From: Flavobacteriaceae bacterium
GTDB lineage: Bacteria; Bacteroidota; Bacteroidia; Flavobacteriales; Flavobacteriaceae
Direction: 5' to 3'
Length of the DNA stretch: 64,000 nt
Assembly (NCBI GenBank): GCA_016744415.1
Contig: JADGEL010000002.1
Coordinates: forward strand, 770,405 to 834,404
Under the pieces are notes generated by a model that was given only the letters and a program-made list of their open reading frames with translations, ran no database searches and had not been told where the DNA came from. Made by a program: the position numbers and the translations under genes. Within the stretch, counting starts at the first letter, position 1; every line of letters starts with the position of its first letter. This document shows positions 1 to 9,207 of the stretch, one piece after another.

Positions 1-927
1 TTGCAAGAATCTAAACTGATGCAAAAAGTTTATGCTGAGTTTGCAGAAAATTTTATGGCGATGCCTGTAATTCAAGGATCAAAATCTGAAAGTGAACGTT
101 TTGCTGGAGCATTAGAAACTTATACTATTGAAGCTTTAATGCAAGATGGAAAAGCTTTACAAGCAGGAACATCACACTTTTTGGGACAAAATTTTGCAAA
201 AGCATTTGATGTTAAGTTTACTTCTAAAGAAGGAAAAAGAGAATTTGTTTGGGCAACTTCTTGGGGAGTATCAACACGATTAATGGGTGCTTTGGTAATG
301 ACACACTCTGACGACAAAGGCTTGGTATTACCTCCAAAATTAGCACCATTCCAAGTAGTAATTGTTCCTATTTACAGAAATGATGAGCAATTAGATGCTA
401 TCATTGAAAAAGCAAACGAATTAGTTACCAATTTAAAAAAGGCTGGAGTGTCTGTTAAATTTGACAAAAGAACAACTCATAAACCTGGTTGGAAATTTGC
501 TGAATATGAATTAAAAGGCGTGCCTTTAAGAATCGCTATAGGTCCAAGAGATCTTGAAAATGGAACATTAGAAATTGCCAGAAGAGATACTTTAGAAAAG
601 CAAACTATATCTATTGATGATACGGTTTCTTTCGTTGAAAAAACTTTGTCAGAGATTCAAGATAATTTATTTAACAAAGCAATGAATTATCGCAATGAGC
701 ATATTACAAAAGTAAATTCATTTGACGAGTTTAAAAAAGTGCTTGAATCAAAAGGTGGATTCATATCAGCCCATTGGGATGGTACGATTGAGACAGAAGA
801 AAAAATCAAAGAATTGACAAAAGCTACAATTAGATGTATCCCAAATGATGCTAAAAATGAAGATGGTAAATGTGTATATTCTGGAGCAAAATCAATCAAA
901 AGAGTTCTCTTTGCAAAAGCATATTAA
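1..927 (+). CDS. proS: Prolyl-tRNA synthetase, C-terminal part (cut by window start)
   Basis: This is the C-terminal 308 residues of a class II prolyl-tRNA synthetase, which charges tRNA-Pro with proline in the cytoplasm. The frame is open at base 1, so the true start lies upstream. Visible parts are the end of the catalytic core ([15 protein letters not shown], then [33 protein letters not shown]), the anticodon-binding domain beginning near VVIVPIYR, and the C-terminal region with a Cys pair (about residues 279 and 290 of this fragment). The lack of an insertion domain fits the shorter eukaryote/archaea-like ProRS common in Bacteroidota. The assignment is from recognisable family sequence. 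It is followed by a promoter for tRNA-Glu. Confidence 0.95.
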   Translation: MQESKLMQKVYAEFAENFMAMPVIQGSKSESERFAGALETYTIEALMQDGKALQAGTSHFLGQNFAKAFDVKFTSKEGKREFVWATSWGVSTRLMGALVMTHSDDKGLVLPPKLAPFQVVIVPIYRNDEQLDAIIEKANELVTNLKKAGVSVKFDKRTTHKPGWKFAEYELKGVPLRIAIGPRDLENGTLEIARRDTLEKQTISIDDTVSFVEKTLSEIQDNLFNKAMNYRNEHITKVNSFDEFKKVLESKGGFISAHWDGTIETEEKIKELTKATIRCIPNDAKNEDGKCVYSGAKSIKRVLFAKAY

Positions 928-944
928 AATAGTTTAAAAAAAGT

Positions 945-974
945 TTTGCGAAGTTAAAAATAGTTGTATTTTTG
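945..974 (+). promoter_or_regulatory. Bacteroidetes-type promoter for tRNA-Glu/rpsT
   Basis: A TTTG at 945-948 and TATTTTTG at 967-974, separated by 18 bases, match the Bacteroidetes -33/-7 pattern (TTG, about 19 bases, TAnnTTTG). It lies 26 bases upstream of the tRNA. Confidence 0.75.
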
Positions 975-1000
975 CATCCGCTAAGGCAAAGAAATGTAAT

Positions 1001-1072
1001 GGTCCGTTCGTCTAGGGGTTAGGACGCATGGTTTTCATCCATGTAACAGGGGTTCGATTCCCCTACGGACTA
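1001..1072 (+). tRNA. tRNA-Glu (anticodon TTC)
   Basis: A cloverleaf can be drawn by eye: acceptor GGTCCGT pairs with ACGGACT (one G-T), the anticodon stem CATGG/CCATG encloses loop TTTTCAT giving anticodon TTC, and the T arm AGGGG-TTCGATT-CCCCT is canonical. The CCA tail is not encoded. It is probably co-transcribed with rpsT, 23 bases downstream. Confidence 0.95.
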
Positions 1073-1095
1073 CAAGTATTAAACAAAAAGATATT

Positions 1096-1347
1096 ATGGC
1101 AAATCACAAGTCAGCATTAAAAAGAATTAGAAGCAACGGTGCTAAACAATTAAGAAATAAGTATCAGCATAAAACTACACGTAATGCTGTAAGAGATTTA
1201 CGTGCTGCAACTGATAAAAAAGAAGCTGAAGCTTTATTACCTAAAGTTGTTGCAATGCTAGATAAACTAGCAAAGAACAATGTTATTCACAAGAATAAAG
1301 CGGGTAACTTAAAATCTAAGTTAACAAGACAAGTTGCTACTTTATAA
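1096..1347 (+). CDS. rpsT: 30S ribosomal protein S20
   Basis: An 83-residue, Lys/Arg-rich, all-helical protein that begins [21 protein letters not shown], the typical S20 N-terminus, and has normal family length. S20 binds 16S rRNA early in assembly of the small subunit. The gene follows tRNA-Glu by 23 bases and probably shares its promoter. A strong hairpin with a T run follows 29 bases after the stop. Confidence 0.97.
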   Translation: MANHKSALKRIRSNGAKQLRNKYQHKTTRNAVRDLRAATDKKEAEALLPKVVAMLDKLAKNNVIHKNKAGNLKSKLTRQVATL

Positions 1348-1376
1348 GCTGTAAATCAGTTATAATTTATTGAAAG

Positions 1377-1406
1377 TCGCTTACTTAATTGTGAGCGATT
1401 TTTTTT
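1377..1406 (+). terminator. Rho-independent terminator after rpsT
   Basis: Stem TCGCTTAC (1377-1384) with GTGAGCGA (1391-1398), six-base loop, then eight T residues. It separates rpsT from the convergent rodA. Confidence 0.85.
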
Positions 1407-1422
1407 GTTCCAAAATTTTTTA

Positions 1423-2712
1423 TTACCATTCAAAAGAACGATTTGCATCTAATCGTATAAAAATAAAAAGGAGTAGTGTAAAGCCCCAGAGCGAAGATCC
1501 TCCATAGCTAAAAAATGGTAATGGAATTCCGATTGTTGGTAATAATCCAATCACCATTCCTATATTTATAGTAAAGTGAAATAAAAAAATAGTGGCAATG
1601 CTATAGCCATAAACCCTGCTAAAAACACTTTTTTGACGTTCTGCCACATGAATGATTCTTATGATAAAAGCTGAAAATAGTATGATGACTAAAACGCTTC
1701 CAATAAAACCCCATTCTTCTCCAACGGTACTAAAAATATAATCGGTGTCCTGTTCAGGAACAAAATCACCTTGAGTTCTATCACCTTCTAAAAAACCTTT
1801 TCCAGAAAACCCACCTGAAGTAATTGTTTTTATAGCTTGGTCTGTATTATACCCTATTTCTTTTGTATCAGTAGTCTTGCCTAAAACGATGTTGAATCGA
1901 TCTCTATGTCTTTGCTCAAAAATATTACTAAAAATAAATTGGACACTAAAAATGAATAAACTAGCAACTATGAAAATTCCTGTGAGCTGTATCCAATATT
2001 TTTTTAATTTGGACCTGTTGTAGATTACTAAATAGATAATAAATAAAAGAAAGGTTACCACAACAATTAAAATTGTCACAGGAAATACACCAATACTTCC
2101 AAGTTTTAATGTCAGTAAAAAAATAAGAACCGCCATAAATCCAATCACAAAATAAAATCCTGATAAACCTTCTCTGTAAAAAATAAAGAAGAAAGATAAA
2201 TAAACCAATGCTGACCCAGGATCTGGTTGTAACGTAATAAGTAATGCAGGTAAAAAAATGATAAAAAATGCCTTGATATGATTCTTAAAAGGTTTAAAAG
2301 TAAACGCTTGATCTGATAATAATTTTGCTACTGCCAACGCCGTAAATGCTTTTGCGAATTCGGCGGGCTGTATGGTAAAAGAGCCTATGGCATACCACGA
2401 TGTAGCTCCGTTTATATTTTTACCAACAACAAACAATCCTATCAAAGAGAGTATTGAAACAATATAAAATATGGATGAAAAACGTTCATAAAAACGAGTT
2501 TCTATAAAGAGGACAATGATGATAATTGGAATGGTCAATCCAATCCACATAAGTTGTTTTCCATAACGTGAATTAAAATCTAAAATTTCGAAATGATCTT
2601 CGGAAGTTGATGCTGAATAGATATTAATCCAACCAACAAAAACCAATAGGAAAAACATTAAAACGAGCCAGCCGTCTACCCCTTTAAATATGTTAGTTTT
2701 TTCCCTCTGCAC
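1423..2712 (-). CDS. rodA: Rod-shape SEDS glycosyltransferase RodA
   Basis: A 429-residue polytopic membrane protein of the FtsW/RodA/SpoVE (SEDS) family, which polymerises lipid II into glycan strands during elongation. The sequence shows about ten hydrophobic segments and the SEDS signatures: PAEFAKAFTALAVAK, DPGSALVY, the extracytoplasmic stretch DTDYIFSTVGEEWGF, and the C-terminal GLLPTIGIPLPFFSYGGSS. It is the last gene of the mreBCD-PBP2-rodA unit and overlaps the preceding PBP2 gene by 20 bases. RodA is known to work with PBP2, and MreB/C/D position the pair. It is told apart from the second SEDS gene at 25002-26195 (ftsW) by this context. Confidence 0.95.
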   Translation of the reverse strand: MQREKTNIFKGVDGWLVLMFFLLVFVGWINIYSASTSEDHFEILDFNSRYGKQLMWIGLTIPIIIIVLFIETRFYERFSSIFYIVSILSLIGLFVVGKNINGATSWYAIGSFTIQPAEFAKAFTALAVAKLLSDQAFTFKPFKNHIKAFFIIFLPALLITLQPDPGSALVYLSFFFIFYREGLSGFYFVIGFMAVLIFLLTLKLGSIGVFPVTILIVVVTFLLFIIYLVIYNRSKLKKYWIQLTGIFIVASLFIFSVQFIFSNIFEQRHRDRFNIVLGKTTDTKEIGYNTDQAIKTITSGGFSGKGFLEGDRTQGDFVPEQDTDYIFSTVGEEWGFIGSVLVIILFSAFIIRIIHVAERQKSVFSRVYGYSIATIFLFHFTINIGMVIGLLPTIGIPLPFFSYGGSSLWGFTLLLFIFIRLDANRSFEW

Positions 2713-4567
2713 GATAATTTAGGCTGTTTATTTGGTTGTCGTATTCTTCTTGTAAGCTTCCGTTTAAAATCCTTTTTTCAAGATATTCCCTATTAGTATC
2801 ACCGCTCAAATATTTTTCGATCATCAAAGTTGCAATTGGTCCTGCCCAACGTGATCCCCAATAGCCATTTTCAACAAAAACGGCAATGGCGATTTTTGGA
2901 TTGTCTTTTGGAGCAAAAGCAATAAAAATAGAATGGTCAGTAAGCTTGGTTCTTACACCATTTATTTTTGTATAATTTTCTGCGGTACCTGTTTTACCGC
3001 AAATTTCAATTCCCTCAACACGTGATGAATGAGCAGTTCCATCAGGGTGCTCAAATACATCATACAAACCTTCTATAATTGGTTCAAAATATTTTTTATC
3101 AATAGTGGTTACATGTTTTGAAACAAACTTTTTATCGATACTTTCTCCTTTTACATCTTTTACAATATGAGGCGTATAATAAAACCCTCTATTCGCAATT
3201 GCTGCTGTCATATTTGCTAATTGGATAGGCGTTGTTATTACTTCACCTTGTCCAATTGCATTAGATAATGTATAGGTTGCTGTCCAGTTTTTGGCTGGGT
3301 ACCACTTATCATAATAATCTGCATCAGGAATTAATCCTTTGCTACCTACTGGCAAATCATAGCCCAAAAAATTTCCTAAACCAAAACTCTCAACATGCTT
3401 ATTCCAAGTATTCATTCCATCTCTTGGACGGTCATATTTTTCGATAATTCTGCGATATGTATTTGCAAAATAGGAGTTACAAGATGTATAGATACCAAAA
3501 TTTAAATTTACTGGACTAGAATGTGAATGACATCCCATTTTTCTATTCCCATATCTATATCCTTGTTGGCAAGAAAAAGTAATATTTTCATCAATAACAT
3601 TTTCTTGAAGGGCAATGAGAGAATTTATTATTTTAAAAGGTGACCCCGGAGGATATTGAGCTTGCAACCCTCTATCGTACATTGGCCTATTAATAGTGTC
3701 TCCAAAGAGTCTGACTGAATTTTTTGAACGGATTCTACCCACCATTAAATTTGGGTCATATGTTGGCGCAGTGACCAATGCTAAAATTTCTCCAGTTGCT
3801 GGTTCAATAGCTACAATACCACCCCGCTTACCGTTCATTAATTGATCTCCGTATTGTTGCAGAATAGCATCGAGTGTTAAAGTAACATCCTTTCCTGGGG
3901 TTGCTAAGGTATCAAATTTCCCATTTTTATAGGAACCAATTTCTTTGTTGAATCTATCTTTTTGAATACGCTTAACACCTTTAACTCCACGAAGATAATT
4001 TTCATAGGTTTTTTCTACTCCTTGAAAACCAATCAATTCACCTTGCTGATAATAATTACTTTCCTTAATTTTCTTTTCATTTACTTCGCTAATGTACCCT
4101 ACCACATTGGCAGCAGTTTTTAATGGGTAATTTCTAATAGCTCTTTTTTGAATATAAAAACCTTTATACTTGTACATTTTTTCTTGCAAATAAGCATAAT
4201 CATCTTTTGAAACTTGAGGGATGAATACAGAAGGTAATCTTCTTGAGTAATTTTCAGCTTTTTTAAATTGCTTTAGAAATTTTGTTTTATCAATATTTAA
4301 TAAATTACAAAACTCAATCGTGTCTAAAGGTTTTACTTCGCTAGGAATAATCATTAAGTCATACGATTGCTCATTGGCAACCAATAACTTTCCATTTCTA
4401 TCAAAAATATACCCTCGCTCAGGATAGTCATAAACTCTTTTTACAGATGCATTGTCAATAGGTGATATTTGATATGGATTGTCTAATACTTGCAAGTAAA
4501 ACAATCTTACAACAAAGATGACTCCTATTAATAAGACTAGACCATATAAGATTGCTCCTCGTTTCAT
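2693..4567 (-). CDS. mrdA: Penicillin-binding protein 2 (elongation transpeptidase)
   Basis: A class B PBP of 624 residues with an N-terminal membrane anchor (GAILYGLVLLIGVIFVVRLFYL), a PBP dimerisation domain, and a transpeptidase domain. The active-site motifs are visible: SxxK as PPGSPFKII, SxN as TSCNSYF, and KTG as CGKTGTAEN. It cross-links peptidoglycan on the outer face of the inner membrane during elongation and is the partner of RodA. I chose ATG at 4567 (MKRGAILYG), one base after the mreD stop codon; an in-frame start at 4600 would run back into mreD and adds no family sequence. Confidence 0.93.
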   Translation of the reverse strand: MKRGAILYGLVLLIGVIFVVRLFYLQVLDNPYQISPIDNASVKRVYDYPERGYIFDRNGKLLVANEQSYDLMIIPSEVKPLDTIEFCNLLNIDKTKFLKQFKKAENYSRRLPSVFIPQVSKDDYAYLQEKMYKYKGFYIQKRAIRNYPLKTAANVVGYISEVNEKKIKESNYYQQGELIGFQGVEKTYENYLRGVKGVKRIQKDRFNKEIGSYKNGKFDTLATPGKDVTLTLDAILQQYGDQLMNGKRGGIVAIEPATGEILALVTAPTYDPNLMVGRIRSKNSVRLFGDTINRPMYDRGLQAQYPPGSPFKIINSLIALQENVIDENITFSCQQGYRYGNRKMGCHSHSSPVNLNFGIYTSCNSYFANTYRRIIEKYDRPRDGMNTWNKHVESFGLGNFLGYDLPVGSKGLIPDADYYDKWYPAKNWTATYTLSNAIGQGEVITTPIQLANMTAAIANRGFYYTPHIVKDVKGESIDKKFVSKHVTTIDKKYFEPIIEGLYDVFEHPDGTAHSSRVEGIEICGKTGTAENYTKINGVRTKLTDHSIFIAFAPKDNPKIAIAVFVENGYWGSRWAGPIATLMIEKYLSGDTNREYLEKRILNGSLQEEYDNQINSLNYRAEGKN

Positions 4568-4568
4568 T

Positions 4569-5075
4569 TTATTTCTTTTTACTAAATAAAATGATAACAA
4601 TAAAAATAGTGGCAGTTGTAAATAATGTGCTTAATAACGTTTTTATAAAAATGGTTTCGAAACTGTTAAAGCTAAAATATTCTAATCCAAAAAGGATAAA
4701 GTGATGGATGAAAGTTAGAATTAAAATAAAAGAAAAAGATTTGCCAAAAGAAATGGAGCGAATATTAAACGTCTGAAAATCAAAATCCGTTTTGTTTAAG
4801 ATTTTTGAAAGTAGAGGTAATCTAATATAAGCAATAAACAGTGTTGCGGCTGCATTTATTCCTCCAGAGTTTGAAAAAAAATCGATTGCTAAGCCTAGTA
4901 GAAAACTTAAAAACATGAACGACCCTTTTTCTTTTCTTAATGGATAAAAAATCACAAATATGATATAGATATATGGGTTAAGGTATTCAAATAAGTTGAT
5001 GTTATTTAAAATTAACACCTGAATTAGCACCAAGCCAATAAACAAAACGATATTTTTAATAATGAGATTATTCAT
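4569..5075 (-). CDS. mreD: Rod shape-determining protein MreD
   Basis: A 168-residue, very hydrophobic protein with about five membrane segments, in the fixed position between mreC and PBP2. MreD is a poorly conserved inner-membrane member of the elongasome. The identification rests on position, size and hydrophobicity (motif FLLGLAIDFFSNSGGINAAATLFIAYIR resembles the MreD core) more than on catalytic residues, as MreD has none. The start overlaps the end of mreC by 8 bases, which suggests translational coupling. Confidence 0.88.
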   Translation of the reverse strand: MNNLIIKNIVLFIGLVLIQVLILNNINLFEYLNPYIYIIFVIFYPLRKEKGSFMFLSFLLGLAIDFFSNSGGINAAATLFIAYIRLPLLSKILNKTDFDFQTFNIRSISFGKSFSFILILTFIHHFILFGLEYFSFNSFETIFIKTLLSTLFTTATIFIVIILFSKKK

Positions 5076-5859
5076 TGTTTGTAGCTTCTAATTGTTGAAT
5101 TTCTTCTTTGTGTAAATTAGTAATCACTTGAATATTTCCTAACGCACTCATATCATTAAACAACGTAATATTTATTAATCTATTTTGCTCAAAATCTTTA
5201 ATAGTCCCAATCAAAATTCCTTCAGGAAAAATAATAGATTTACCTCCTGTTACAATCGTATCTCCTATTTTAAATATTGCTTGTCGTGGAATATCGTTCA
5301 GCTGAACAGTTTTGTAATTCTTTCCATCCCAAGAAAGTGTTCCAAAATGATTGTTGTTTTTTAACTTGGCATTAATATAAGAGTAATTATTTAAAATAGA
5401 TATTACCGTAGCGTAATTACCCGAAACACTGTTTGTAGTCCCTATAATTCCTTTGCTATTTACTACAGCCATTTCAGTATCAACTCCATCATTTAACCCT
5501 TTATTAATGGTTAAATAGTTATTCCGTTTAGTATAGTTATTGTTGTAAACTTTTGCCGAAATATATTGATAGCGCAAAAATTGATTCAACGTATCTATAA
5601 CATGATTTTCTATGAGCAAGTTATTTTTTAATCGAGTATTTTCTTTAGACAATCGTAAGTTTTCAGATTTTAAATGAATGAATTCATTAATGCCATTTAC
5701 CCTTTTATAAAAACCTCCAGTTACAGCATTGGCAGAATTTATAAATTTACTTTTGTGATATGAGTGGCTTTGAATTGTAAAAAATAAGGCAACGATTTCT
5801 AGCATTAAAAACAGTAAAAAATACCGATACTTTTCAATAAATCGAATTATTTGTTGCAT
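5068..5859 (-). CDS. mreC: Rod shape-determining protein MreC
   Basis: A 263-residue protein with one N-terminal membrane helix (residues 12-28), a periplasmic coiled coil (about 55-90) and the beta-rich MreC core (ISAKVYNNNYTKRNNYLTINKGLNDGV, then AVVNSKGIIGTTNSVSGNYATVISILN). MreC links cytoplasmic MreB to the periplasmic transpeptidases. The length is near the family norm. The gene starts 21 bases after mreB in the same operon. Confidence 0.93.
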   Translation of the reverse strand: MQQIIRFIEKYRYFLLFLMLEIVALFFTIQSHSYHKSKFINSANAVTGGFYKRVNGINEFIHLKSENLRLSKENTRLKNNLLIENHVIDTLNQFLRYQYISAKVYNNNYTKRNNYLTINKGLNDGVDTEMAVVNSKGIIGTTNSVSGNYATVISILNNYSYINAKLKNNNHFGTLSWDGKNYKTVQLNDIPRQAIFKIGDTIVTGGKSIIFPEGILIGTIKDFEQNRLINITLFNDMSALGNIQVITNLHKEEIQQLEATNNE

Positions 5860-5880
5860 ACGTCAGAAAAGTTATTGCCG

Positions 5881-6909
5881 CTATTTAAGTAAAACTGTCT
5901 TGTATTTTTCTAAATCTTTAAGTGTAATTCCTGTACCCCTAACTACAGCTCTTAAAGGGTCTTCGGCTACATAAACAGGTAAATCTGTTTTACGAGAAAG
6001 CCTTTTATCTAGCCCTCTTAACATAGATCCACCACCTGCAAGATAAATTCCTGTATTATAAATATCAGCAGCTAGTTCTGGTGGAGTTTGAGATAAGGTT
6101 TCCATCACAGCATCTTCAATTCTTAAAATAGATTTGTCTAATGCTTTGGCTATTTCCCGATACGAAACCTGTGCTTGTTTTGGCTTACCACTCAACAAAT
6201 CCCTCCCTTGAACCAACATCTCCTCTGGCGGGTTATCTAAGTCTTCAGTAGCAGCTCCTATTTCAATTTTAATAAGTTCAGCAGTACGCTCACCAATGTG
6301 TAAATTGTGTTGTGTACGCATATAATAGGAAATATCATTTGTAAAAACATCCCCTGCAACTTTAACTGATTTGTCGCAAACTATTCCTCCTAATGCAATT
6401 ACAGCAATCTCTGTAGTACCTCCTCCAATGTCAATAATCATATTTCCTTTTGGCTGAGTAATGTCAATACCAATACCTATTGCAGCTGCCATTGGTTCAT
6501 GAATTAAATAAATTTCTTTGGCATTCATATGTTCTGCAGAATCTCTAACTGCTCGTTTCTCTACCTCTGTAATTCCAGAAGGAATACAAATAACCATTCT
6601 TAATGATGGTGTCCAAAATTTCTTTTTGATTGTTGGAATATTCTTGATAAACTCTTTGATCATCTGCTCAGAAGCTTCGAAATCAGCAATTACACCATCT
6701 TTTAGTGGTCTAATCGTTTTTATACTCCCATGGGTTTTACCCTGCATCATGCTGGCTTCTTTACCAATTGCAATAATTTTACCGGTAGTAATATCTTTTG
6801 CAACTATTGATGGTTGGTCAACACTCACTTTACCATCATGGATAATAAGTGTATTTGCTGTTCCTAAATCAATAGCGATATCTTCGGTCATGAAGTCGAA
6901 AAATCCCAT
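5881..6909 (-). CDS. mreB: Actin-like cell-shape protein MreB
   Basis: A 342-residue actin/Hsp70-fold ATPase. It starts MGFFDFMTEDIAIDLGTANTLI (phosphate-1 loop), and shows phosphate-2 (NMIIDIGGGTTEIAVIALGG) and adenosine (NTGIYLAGGGSMLRGLDKRLS) motifs. MreB forms membrane-bound filaments that guide lateral wall synthesis. It is the first gene of the elongasome operon. A TAAATTTG (-7-like, 6939-6946 on the minus strand) lies 30 bases upstream of the start. Confidence 0.97.
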   Translation of the reverse strand: MGFFDFMTEDIAIDLGTANTLIIHDGKVSVDQPSIVAKDITTGKIIAIGKEASMMQGKTHGSIKTIRPLKDGVIADFEASEQMIKEFIKNIPTIKKKFWTPSLRMVICIPSGITEVEKRAVRDSAEHMNAKEIYLIHEPMAAAIGIGIDITQPKGNMIIDIGGGTTEIAVIALGGIVCDKSVKVAGDVFTNDISYYMRTQHNLHIGERTAELIKIEIGAATEDLDNPPEEMLVQGRDLLSGKPKQAQVSYREIAKALDKSILRIEDAVMETLSQTPPELAADIYNTGIYLAGGGSMLRGLDKRLSRKTDLPVYVAEDPLRAVVRGTGITLKDLEKYKTVLLK

Positions 6910-6971
6910 ATCTTAGTTTGTCTTTTGGAGTTAATTCACAAATTTAAAAAAATAATAGACTTAATCATTAA

Positions 6972-7010
6972 AAACAGTAAGTAAAAAGCGTTAATTTTTA
7001 CTTACTGTTT
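6972..7010 (-). terminator. Terminator after purH, upstream of mreB
   Basis: A perfect 16-bp stem (6972-6987 with 6995-7010) with a 7-base loop. On the minus strand it is followed by TTTTTAAT. It lies between the purH stop (7095) and the mreB start (6909) and so insulates the mre operon. Confidence 0.8.
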
Positions 7011-7094
7011 TCTTTGAAATATATTTGATTACTTTTTTATTAATAAAAACAAAATCAATCAATTAACTTGTTTTTTTTATTGAAGATAAAAATA

Positions 7095-8621
7095 TTAATG
7101 CTTAAAATGGCGGGTTCCAGTCATTACCATCGACATTCCGTTTTCATTACAATAATCAATTGATAATTTATCTTTAATAGAGCCTCCTGGTTGTATTACT
7201 GATGTGATTCCTGCTTTGTCTGCTATTTCTACACAGTCTGGAAATGGGAAAAAAGCATCACTTGCCATAACAGCACCGCTTAAGTCAAAGCCAAAATGAG
7301 TTGCCTTTTCTACCGCATGATTCAAAGCATCTACCCTACTTGTTTGTCCAGTACCACTTGCGAATAATTGTTTATTCTTAGCAAACACGATGGTGTTCGA
7401 CTTTGTATGTTTACAAATTTTTGAAGCAAAAATTAAATCATCTAACTCTTGAGTTGTTGGACTCGTATTTGTAACAGTTTCTAAGTCAGAAAGCGCATCT
7501 GTTACATTATCAATATCTTGAAACAACACCCCATTCAAAGCTGTTCTAAATTGCGTTTTTGGCAACTCAATCTCTTTTTGTATTAAAATAATTCTATTCT
7601 TTTTACCTTTTAAAATAGCTAAGGCATCTGTATCATATCCAGGTGCAATCACAACTTCACAAAATAGCTTGTGAATTTCATTTGCAGTGTTTAAGTCAAT
7701 CGCTTTATTAGAAATCAAAACACCTCCAAAAGCTGAAGTTGAGTCACCTGCGAGTGCATCAACATAAGCTTGATGTAAAGTTTCTCTCTGCGCTAGTCCG
7801 CAAGCATTGTTGTGTTTTAATATTGCAAAAGTTGGTGTGTCAGCTTTAAATTCTTTCATTAAATTTACTGCTGCATCAACATCTAATAAATTATTATATG
7901 ATAACTCTTTGCCATGTAATTTATCAAATAGCGCTTCTATATCTCCAAAGAAAAATCCTTTTTGGTGTGGATTCTCCCCATATCTCAACGTTGCAGATTT
8001 ATCAAAACTTTGTCTAAATACAGTTTCATCAGTATTTAAATAATTAAAAATTGCGCTATCGTAATGACTAGAAATGCCAAAAGATTTTGCAGCAAAACTT
8101 TTACGCTGAACAATAGTTGTTGTGCCATTATTTTTTGAAATGATATTTAAGAACTCATCATATTGATCCATTGATGAAACACAAATAACATCGTTAAAGT
8201 TTTTAGCTGCTGCTCGAATTAATGAAATTCCGCCAATGTCAATTTTCTCAATAATTTCTTGTTCAGACGCATCACTTAAAACTGTTTTTTCAAATGGATA
8301 CAAATCTACAATCACAATATCAATTTCTGGAATATCGAATTCAGTAATTTGTTCCTTATCCCTTTCGTTATCGCGACGAGTTAAAATCCCACCAAAAACT
8401 TTTGGGTGTAATGTTTTTACGCGCCCACCTAAAATAGATGGGTATGAAGTTAAATCTTCTACAGGAACTACTTCTATCCCTAAATTTTTGATAAAAACTT
8501 CAGTACCTCCTGTTGAATAAATTGTAATGTTTAATTCGTTTAGTTTCTTTACAATAGGCTCAAGACCGTCTTTATGAAAAACCGAAATTAATGCTGATTT
8601 TGCTTTTTTAGATGTGTTCAT
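7095..8621 (-). CDS. purH: Bifunctional AICAR formyltransferase / IMP cyclohydrolase
   Basis: This enzyme carries out the last two steps of IMP synthesis in the cytoplasm. The N-terminal cyclohydrolase (MGS-like) domain shows KSALISVFHKDGLEPIVKKL, STGGTEVFIKNLGI and GGRVKTLHPKVFGGIL. The C-terminal formyltransferase domain shows LRYGENPHQKGFF, AILKHNNACGLA and the end ESCI-like block MVMTGTRHFKH. I chose ATG at 8621 (508 residues, MNTSKKAKSALISVF). An upstream TTG at 8645 overlaps the -7 promoter element and would start inside it. Confidence 0.95.
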   Translation of the reverse strand: MNTSKKAKSALISVFHKDGLEPIVKKLNELNITIYSTGGTEVFIKNLGIEVVPVEDLTSYPSILGGRVKTLHPKVFGGILTRRDNERDKEQITEFDIPEIDIVIVDLYPFEKTVLSDASEQEIIEKIDIGGISLIRAAAKNFNDVICVSSMDQYDEFLNIISKNNGTTTIVQRKSFAAKSFGISSHYDSAIFNYLNTDETVFRQSFDKSATLRYGENPHQKGFFFGDIEALFDKLHGKELSYNNLLDVDAAVNLMKEFKADTPTFAILKHNNACGLAQRETLHQAYVDALAGDSTSAFGGVLISNKAIDLNTANEIHKLFCEVVIAPGYDTDALAILKGKKNRIILIQKEIELPKTQFRTALNGVLFQDIDNVTDALSDLETVTNTSPTTQELDDLIFASKICKHTKSNTIVFAKNKQLFASGTGQTSRVDALNHAVEKATHFGFDLSGAVMASDAFFPFPDCVEIADKAGITSVIQPGGSIKDKLSIDYCNENGMSMVMTGTRHFKH

Positions 8622-8642
8622 TTTGTGTGTTGTTGTTTCGCG

Positions 8643-8673
8643 CAAAATTACTAAAATCGATTAGCTTCTACAA
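8643..8673 (-). promoter_or_regulatory. Bacteroidetes-type promoter of purH
   Basis: On the minus strand a TTG (8673-8671) is followed after 20 bases by TAATTTTG (8650-8643), a match to the -33/-7 consensus. Its position about 22 bases upstream of ATG 8621 supports that start. Confidence 0.75.
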
Positions 8674-8702
8674 TCTGCTAATGGTAAATTAAAGGTGAAT
8701 TT

Positions 8703-9155
8703 TTAAACAATTTCGGAAACTTGTTCACAAACAAATTCGAGAAGTAATTCATCTTGCTCAGAAAACGGATTCACAGTATGCGAGTCAATATCAATTTGAC
8801 CGATATTTTTACCGTCAATAAAAATAGGAATCACAATTTCTGACTTCACTTTCCAACCACAAGAAATATAATTATCGTGTGATTGCACATCTTGAACTAC
8901 AAAGTTTTGATTGCTTACAGCAACTTGTCCGCAAATACCCTTACCAAAAGGGATGATTATATGTTCAGTAGGTTCTCCCGCAAATTGCGCTAATTTTAGT
9001 TCGTCTTTATCGCCGTTTTTAAAATAAAATCCGACCCAATCATAATAACCGATTTCTTGTCTTAAAAAATCACAAATTGCTTGTAACTTACTATCTACTG
9101 AATTTGACTTTTTGATAATGGCTAGAATATTATTTTTTAAGAAGTCAGTTTCCAT
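8703..9155 (-). CDS. GAF-domain protein, free methionine-(R)-sulfoxide reductase type
   Basis: A single GAF domain of 150 residues with the fRMsr signature: DWVGFYF, then PFGKGICGQVA, then ISCGWKVKSEIVIPIF and IDIDSH. Family members reduce free methionine-R-sulfoxide with three Cys residues. Here the Cys in GICG and the presumed nucleophile in ISCG are kept, but ten residues before GICG, where the E. coli enzyme has its third Cys, there is a His (EHIIIPF). So activity with two cysteines, or a sensory role, are both possible. It is monocistronic and divergent from xrtF. Confidence 0.85.
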   Translation of the reverse strand: METDFLKNNILAIIKKSNSVDSKLQAICDFLRQEIGYYDWVGFYFKNGDKDELKLAQFAGEPTEHIIIPFGKGICGQVAVSNQNFVVQDVQSHDNYISCGWKVKSEIVIPIFIDGKNIGQIDIDSHTVNPFSEQDELLLEFVCEQVSEIV

Positions 9156-9175
9156 ATGATTGTTTATTTTTGAAG

Positions 9176-9207
9176 CAAAATTAATCTCTTTTTTTGAAAA
9201 AAAACAA
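9176..9207 (-). promoter_or_regulatory. Promoter of the GAF-domain gene
   Basis: Minus-strand TAATTTTG (9183-9176) with a TTG (9207-9205) 21 bases upstream. It overlaps the proposed xrtF start on the other strand. Confidence 0.55.

Noticed and set aside
4568..4600. Upstream start for PBP2 at 4600
   Set aside because: It adds eleven residues encoded inside mreD and without a family match; ATG 4567 directly precedes the membrane anchor.
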